64,000 nt of DNA from Frigoribacterium sp. PhB24 (GTDB taxonomy: Bacteria > Actinomycetota > Actinomycetes > Actinomycetales > Microbacteriaceae), in the NCBI RefSeq assembly GCF_003755185.1, contig NZ_RKIC01000011.1:283018-347017 (forward strand), given 5' to 3'. The notes under the pieces are model-generated. The model made no database searches. It saw nothing but the letters and a program-made list of their open reading frames with translations, and was not told the DNA's origin. A program made the translations under genes and the position numbers. Shown one piece after another: positions 60,125 through 64,000 of the stretch; within the stretch, counting starts at the first letter, position 1, and every line of letters starts with the position of its first letter.

Positions 60125-60154
60125 TTGGTGATGCCCGAACCCGTTGCCTAGGGT
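60125..60154 (+). promoter_or_regulatory. Promoter of the opp operon
   Basis: TTGGTG (60125-60130) and TAGGGT (60149-60154) are spaced by 18 bases, giving a leader of about 60 bases that contains AGGAGG at 60211-60216. This is the best -35/-10 pair I could find in the window. Confidence 0.5.
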
Positions 60155-60220
60155 GACTTCATCCAACGCGGCACGGCCCCTGGGCACAGTGCTGCGTCCT
60201 TTCCCGCATCAGGAGGAACA

Positions 60221-61843
60221 TTGAAGAAGACGCGCATGGGCCTGTCGGCCGTCGCCGTCGTGGGGACGGCAGCACTCGTCCTCACCGGTTGCGCCAGCGG
60301 CAGCGGGGACGACGACTCGTCGTCCGGTGACGCTTCCGCGATCATCAAGACGAACGGAACCGAGCCCGAGAACCCGCTCGTCCCGTCGAACACGACCGAG
60401 ACCGGTGGTGGCCGCATCGTCACCTCGATCTTCGCCGGTCTGGTCAGCTACAACGCCGACGGCACCACCAAGAACGAGGTCGCCGACAGCATCGAGAGCG
60501 ACGACGCGACCGTGTGGACCGTCACGCTCAAGGACGGCTGGAAGTTCACCGACGGCACCGACGTCACGAGCGAGTCGTTCACCAAGGCCTGGAACTGGGC
60601 GGCCAGCTTCGACAACGTCGCGAACTCGTCCGGCAGCTCGTTCTTCGAGAACTTCAAGGGCTACAGCGACACCGAGCAGAGCGACCTCGACCTGACCGTC
60701 GAGAGCCCGACCGAGTTCACGGTCACGCTCAACACGCCCGAGGCCGACTTCCCCCTGCGCCTCGGCTACTCGGCCTACTCGCCGCTGCCCGAGTCGTTCT
60801 ACGCCGACCCCGCCGCGTTCGGCGAGAACCCGGTCGGCAACGGCCCGTACATGCTCGACGGTGAAGGCGCCTGGACGCACAACCAGGGCATCAAGCTCAA
60901 GACGAACCCCGACTACGACGGCAACCGCAAGCCGAAGAACGGCGGGCTCGACATCAACTTCTACACCTCGCTCGACTCGGCCTACGCCGACGTGCAGGGT
61001 GGCAACCTCGACGTGCTCGACCAGATCGGCCCGGCGGCGTTCCAGACCTACCAGAGCGACTTCCCCGACACGAACGTCAACCAGCCCGCCGCGGTCTTCC
61101 AGGGCATGACGATCCCGCAGTACCTCGCGCACTTCGGTGACGACGAAGAGGGCCAGCTGCGTCGTCAGGCGATCTCGATGTCGATCAACCGCGACGACGT
61201 GACCAAGGTCATCTTCCAGGGCACGCGCACGCCGGCCAAGGACTTCACCTCGCCCGTCATCCCCGGCTACACCGACAAGCTCGAGGGTGAGAGCGTCCTG
61301 TCGTTCGACGCCGACGAGGCCAAGGACCTCTGGGACCAGGCCGACGCGATCTCGCCCTACGGCGACACCACGTTCACCATCGGCTACAACTCCGACGGCG
61401 GACACCAGGAGTGGGTGGACGCGGTCACCGCGAACATCTCGAAGACGCTGGGCATCAAGGCCGAGGGCAAGCCCTACCCGACCTTCGCCGAGTTCCGCAC
61501 CGACGCCTCGGGTGGTGCCATGACCGGCGCCTTCCGTTCGGGCTGGCAGGCCGACTACCCCTCGCTGTACAACTTCCTGTACCCGACGATGGCCACCAAC
61601 GGCAGCTCGAACGACGGCAAGTACTCGAACCCCGAGTTCGACGACCTGCTCGCCGAGGGCAGCGCCGCGAGCGACGTCGACGACGCGAACGCCTCGTACC
61701 AGAAGGCCCAGGAGGTCCTGCTCAAGGACCTGCCGATCATCCCGCTCTGGTACGCGAACGTGAACGGCGTCTGGGCCGACACGGTGAGCAACGTCGAGTA
61801 CGGGTGGGACTCCGTGCCGATCTACGAGAACATCACCAAGTAA
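60221..61843 (+). CDS. Peptide ABC transporter substrate-binding lipoprotein (OppA/DppA family)
   Basis: A 540-residue SBP_bac_5 lipoprotein. The start is TTG 60221, four bases after AGGAGG; the ATG at 60236 is too far from that site. The signal MKKTRMGLSAVAVVGTAALVLTGC ends at the lipobox Cys. Core segments include IVTSIFAGLVSYNADG, WTVTLKDGWKFTDGTDVTSESFTKAWNWAA, FPLRLGYSAYSPLP, GNGPYMLDGEG, RRQAISMSINRDDVTKVIFQG and FRSGWQADYPSLYNFLYP. It captures oligopeptides for the permeases that follow. A stable hairpin lies between it and oppB. Confidence 0.95.
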   Translation: MKKTRMGLSAVAVVGTAALVLTGCASGSGDDDSSSGDASAIIKTNGTEPENPLVPSNTTETGGGRIVTSIFAGLVSYNADGTTKNEVADSIESDDATVWTVTLKDGWKFTDGTDVTSESFTKAWNWAASFDNVANSSGSSFFENFKGYSDTEQSDLDLTVESPTEFTVTLNTPEADFPLRLGYSAYSPLPESFYADPAAFGENPVGNGPYMLDGEGAWTHNQGIKLKTNPDYDGNRKPKNGGLDINFYTSLDSAYADVQGGNLDVLDQIGPAAFQTYQSDFPDTNVNQPAAVFQGMTIPQYLAHFGDDEEGQLRRQAISMSINRDDVTKVIFQGTRTPAKDFTSPVIPGYTDKLEGESVLSFDADEAKDLWDQADAISPYGDTTFTIGYNSDGGHQEWVDAVTANISKTLGIKAEGKPYPTFAEFRTDASGGAMTGAFRSGWQADYPSLYNFLYPTMATNGSSNDGKYSNPEFDDLLAEGSAASDVDDANASYQKAQEVLLKDLPIIPLWYANVNGVWADTVSNVEYGWDSVPIYENITK

Positions 61844-61884
61844 CCAAGTAAGGTCGTCGCTCACGCGCTCGACCGACGCTCGAC

Positions 61885-61918
61885 GGGGTCCGGGCAGTGT
61901 TCACACTGTCCGGGCCCC
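61885..61918 (+). promoter_or_regulatory. Intercistronic hairpin between oppA-like and oppB-like genes
   Basis: GGGGTCCGGGCAGTG (61885-61899) pairs with 61904-61918 around a four-base loop, with two G-U pairs. It may be a partial terminator or an mRNA stabiliser that keeps binding-protein expression above that of the permeases. Confidence 0.55.
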
Positions 61919-61992
61919 TTCGGCGGGCCCACCCACCTCCCCCTCCACACGATTGCGATAACGATGCACGCGCAGACGTCCGAGGAAGCCTG

Positions 61993-62922
61993 ATGCTCTG
62001 GTACACCGGACGCCGGCTCCTCCAACTGATCCCCGTCTTCTTCGGGGCGACGTTCCTCATCTACTTCATGGTCTTCGCGCTGCCCGGTGACCCCGTGGCG
62101 GCGCTGTTCGGCGACAAGACCCCGTCGCCCGCCGTCATCGAGGCGATCCGCGCCGAGTACAACCTCGACCAGCCGTTCATCGTGCAGTACCTGCTGTACA
62201 TCGGCGGCCTGTTCACCGGCGATCTCGGTACGACCTTCTCCGGTCGACCCGTGGTCGACGAGCTGGTCCGGGCGTTCCCCATCACGTTCCGACTGGCGAT
62301 GCTCGCCCTGCTCTTCGAGGCCGTCGCCGGCATCGTGGTCGGCCTGATCGCCGGTCTCCGCAAGGGCAAGCTCTTCGACACGAGCGCCCTCGTCGTCAGC
62401 CTGCTGCTCATCTCGGTGCCGACCTTCGTCATCGGCTTCCTGCTGCAGTACGTCTTCGGCATCCAGCTGGGCCTGTTCCGCACGACGGTCAGCTCGCAGG
62501 CACCGTGGGACGAGCTGGTGCTGCCGGCCATCGTCCTCGCCTCGGTGTCGTTCGCCTACATCGTCAGGCTGACCCGCGCCTCCGTGTCCGAGAACTCGAG
62601 CGCGGACTTCGTGCGCACCGCGTCGGCCAAGGGCCTCACCCGCGGCCGCGTCGTCACGGTGCACATCCTGCGCAACTCGCTCGTGCCCGTGGTCACCTAC
62701 CTCGGCGTCGACATCGGTTCGCTGATGGTCGGTGCCATCGTGACCGAGGGAATCTTCAACATCCAGGGCGTCGGCGGCACCGTCTACCGGGCCATCACGC
62801 TCGGCGAGGGCCCCACCGTCGTCTCGTTCGTCGCGGTGATGGTGATCATCTTCATGATCGCCAACCTCCTCGTCGACCTGCTGTACGCCCTTCTCGACCC
62901 GAGGATCCGCTATGCCAAGTAA
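61993..62922 (+). CDS. Peptide ABC transporter permease (OppB/DppB type)
   Basis: A 309-residue inner-membrane subunit. The OppB N-terminus (MLWYTGRRLLQLIPVFFGATFLIYFMV), the ALPGDPVAALFGD and EYNLDQPFIVQYLLYIGGLFTGDLGTTFSGRPV segments, and the EAA coupling loop (RTASAKGLTRGRVVTVHILRNSLVPVVTYLG) are all present. Six helices are expected. ATG 61993 follows GAGGAA. The 3' end overlaps the oppC-like start by 11 bases. Confidence 0.94.
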   Translation: MLWYTGRRLLQLIPVFFGATFLIYFMVFALPGDPVAALFGDKTPSPAVIEAIRAEYNLDQPFIVQYLLYIGGLFTGDLGTTFSGRPVVDELVRAFPITFRLAMLALLFEAVAGIVVGLIAGLRKGKLFDTSALVVSLLLISVPTFVIGFLLQYVFGIQLGLFRTTVSSQAPWDELVLPAIVLASVSFAYIVRLTRASVSENSSADFVRTASAKGLTRGRVVTVHILRNSLVPVVTYLGVDIGSLMVGAIVTEGIFNIQGVGGTVYRAITLGEGPTVVSFVAVMVIIFMIANLLVDLLYALLDPRIRYAK

Positions 62923-63865
62923 CGACTCGTCGGCGTTGTCCGCCGACCACTTCGTCGCCGATCTCGACGAGACGCCCGTCAAGGCCGTCGACGCGATCGA
63001 CGAGTCCGAGAAGCCCCGCAGCAGCTGGAACGACGCCTGGGACGCCATGAAGCGTCGCCCGACGTTCTGGATCGCGGCGTTCCTCATCGTCGTCGTCATC
63101 GTGGTGGCGCTCTTCCCCGGGCTGTTCACGAGCGTCTCGCCGACGGCCGCCGACCTGCCCCGCAGCAACGAGGGGCCGTCGGCCGGGCACCTGCTCGGCT
63201 TCACGTTCCAGGGCACCGACGTGTTCGCCCGCATCGTCTGGGGCACCCGTGCCTCGCTGACCGTCGGTCTGCTGGCGACCATCATCGTCACGGTGGTCGG
63301 CATCGTCATCGGCTCGCTGGCCGGGTTCTACGGCGGCTGGCTCGACGCGATCGTCTCCCGTCTCGGCGACATCTTCTTCGCGATCCCCACCGTCCTCGGT
63401 GCCATCGTCCTGATGTCGATCCTGCCGACGCGGACGCCGCTCACGGTGGCCCTGGTCCTGTCGGTCTTCGCCTGGCCCCAGATCGCGCGCGTCATGCGCG
63501 GTTCGGTCCTCAGCGCCCGCGCCGCCGACTACGTCACGGCCTCCGCGGCGCTCGGCGTGTCCCGCTTCCGCATCCTGGTCCGACACGTCGTCCCGAACGC
63601 CATCACCCCGGTCATCGTCGTGGCGACCGTCTCGTTGGGCACGTTCATCGTCGCCGAGGCGACCCTGTCGTTCCTCGGCATCGGGCTGCCGCCGAGCACC
63701 ATGTCCTGGGGCAACGACATCAACGCCGCACGCAACTCGCTGCGTGTCGCCCCGATGCCCCTCTTCTGGCCCGCCGCGGCGCTGTCCGTGACGGTGCTGT
63801 CGTTCCTCCTCATGGGCGACGTCGTGCGCGACGCCCTCGACCCGAAGGCGAGGGCACGTCGATGA
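62912..63865 (+). CDS. Peptide ABC transporter permease (OppC/DppC type)
   Basis: A 317-residue second permease. It has a longer polar N-terminus (about 48 residues) than OppB, then TFWIAAFLIVVVIVVALFPGLF, GTDVFARIVWGTRASLTVGLLAT, the EAA loop (TASAALGVSRFRILVRHVVPNAITPVIV) and the hallmark C-terminal LSFLGIGLPPSTMSWGNDI. It overlaps both neighbours, indicating tight translational coupling within the operon. Confidence 0.95.
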   Translation: MPSNDSSALSADHFVADLDETPVKAVDAIDESEKPRSSWNDAWDAMKRRPTFWIAAFLIVVVIVVALFPGLFTSVSPTAADLPRSNEGPSAGHLLGFTFQGTDVFARIVWGTRASLTVGLLATIIVTVVGIVIGSLAGFYGGWLDAIVSRLGDIFFAIPTVLGAIVLMSILPTRTPLTVALVLSVFAWPQIARVMRGSVLSARAADYVTASAALGVSRFRILVRHVVPNAITPVIVVATVSLGTFIVAEATLSFLGIGLPPSTMSWGNDINAARNSLRVAPMPLFWPAAALSVTVLSFLLMGDVVRDALDPKARARR

Positions 63866-64000
63866 CCGACACCTCCACCCGACCCGAGACGGCCGGCACC
63901 GCGTCGTCGTCGACGCCCTTGCTCGAGATCAAGGGCCTGAAGATCGGCTTCAAGACGCAGGCGGGCTACGTCGACGCCGTGCGCGGGGTCGACCTGACGA
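63862..64000 (+). CDS. Peptide ABC transporter ATP-binding protein (OppD/DppD type), 5' part
   Basis: ATG 63862 overlaps the OppC-like stop (ATGA). The 46 visible residues (polar start, then LLEIKGLKIGFKTQAGYVDAVRGVDL) match the first strands of OppD-type ATPases before Walker A. The window ends before any catalytic motif, so the assignment rests on this start and on operon position. Confidence 0.85.
   Translation, partial: MTDTSTRPETAGTASSSTPLLEIKGLKIGFKTQAGYVDAVRGVDLT

Overview
This window reads as chromosomal DNA of a high-G+C actinobacterium, most likely a member of the Microbacteriaceae (Curtobacterium/Frigoribacterium-like). The evidence is the roughly 70% G+C coding style with frequent GTG starts, actinobacterial family proteins (DUF4245, DUF6264-like, DUF6457, an MhuD-like monooxygenase, an FBP-domain protein, class II FBPase GlpX), a Gram-positive sortase-anchored surface protein, and starts placed 5 to 8 bases downstream of TANNNT boxes, which suggests leaderless mRNAs. 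The genus is an inference; no rRNA is present.

Layout. 1-352: a 104-bp tandem repeat. 353-5680: a class V aminotransferase, a PIN-PhoH ATPase, an AbiEi/DUF559-type protein and a prepilin peptidase, separated by repeat-rich spacers. 5912-12134: fumarase, beta-carbonic anhydrase, a DUF4245 protein, exonuclease VII (xseB, xseA) and, divergently, ispH with a small membrane protein. 12211-21339: class II aldolase, a 1197-residue LAFTG surface protein, glpX, rmuC, a DEDD exonuclease and ychF. 21340-26711: an accessory island with lower G+C. It holds a broken tyrosine integrase, an ImmA/IrrE gene with an amber codon at position 4, a frameshifted two-TM gene, and an intact 984-residue SF2 helicase with a nuclease-like C-terminus, a candidate defence protein. 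26712-33887: a DUF1877-like gene, then a catabolic operon (deacetylase, MHS transporter, SDR, ketopantoate reductase-like enzyme, M20 hydrolase) facing a tandem Lrp-type regulator. 33913-40884: a CeoS/alanine-dehydrogenase-like enzyme, then a six-gene molybdenum operon running DUF4180, mobA, DUF6457, moeA, fdhD, fdhF. 40958-53743: msrBA fusion, ABC-F protein, GDPD, SDR/MarR pair, a CWB2-like lipoprotein, an ABC-2 exporter with a LolA-like lipoprotein-sorting homologue, MhuD-like, FBP, PrmC-like, a small lipoprotein and SseB. 53860-58819: glycine riboswitch and gcvT-gcvH-gcvP. 59106-64000: a CPBP protease and an opp-type peptide ABC transporter cut off by the window edge.

The genes mostly work as small coupled operons with ATGA/GTGA overlaps. 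The molybdenum operon makes the cofactor, sulfurates it and supplies it to the FdhF-type oxidoreductase. The gcv operon is controlled by glycine. The opp operon has a hairpin after the substrate-binding gene that may favour its expression over the permeases.

The strongest unexplained signals are a dispersed 13-mer, GGAGGCGCGGGTC, with ten exact copies and at least 36 copies of its 9-base core on either strand, absent from the island; use of that core as the stem of intergenic hairpins; and the helicase-nuclease island.
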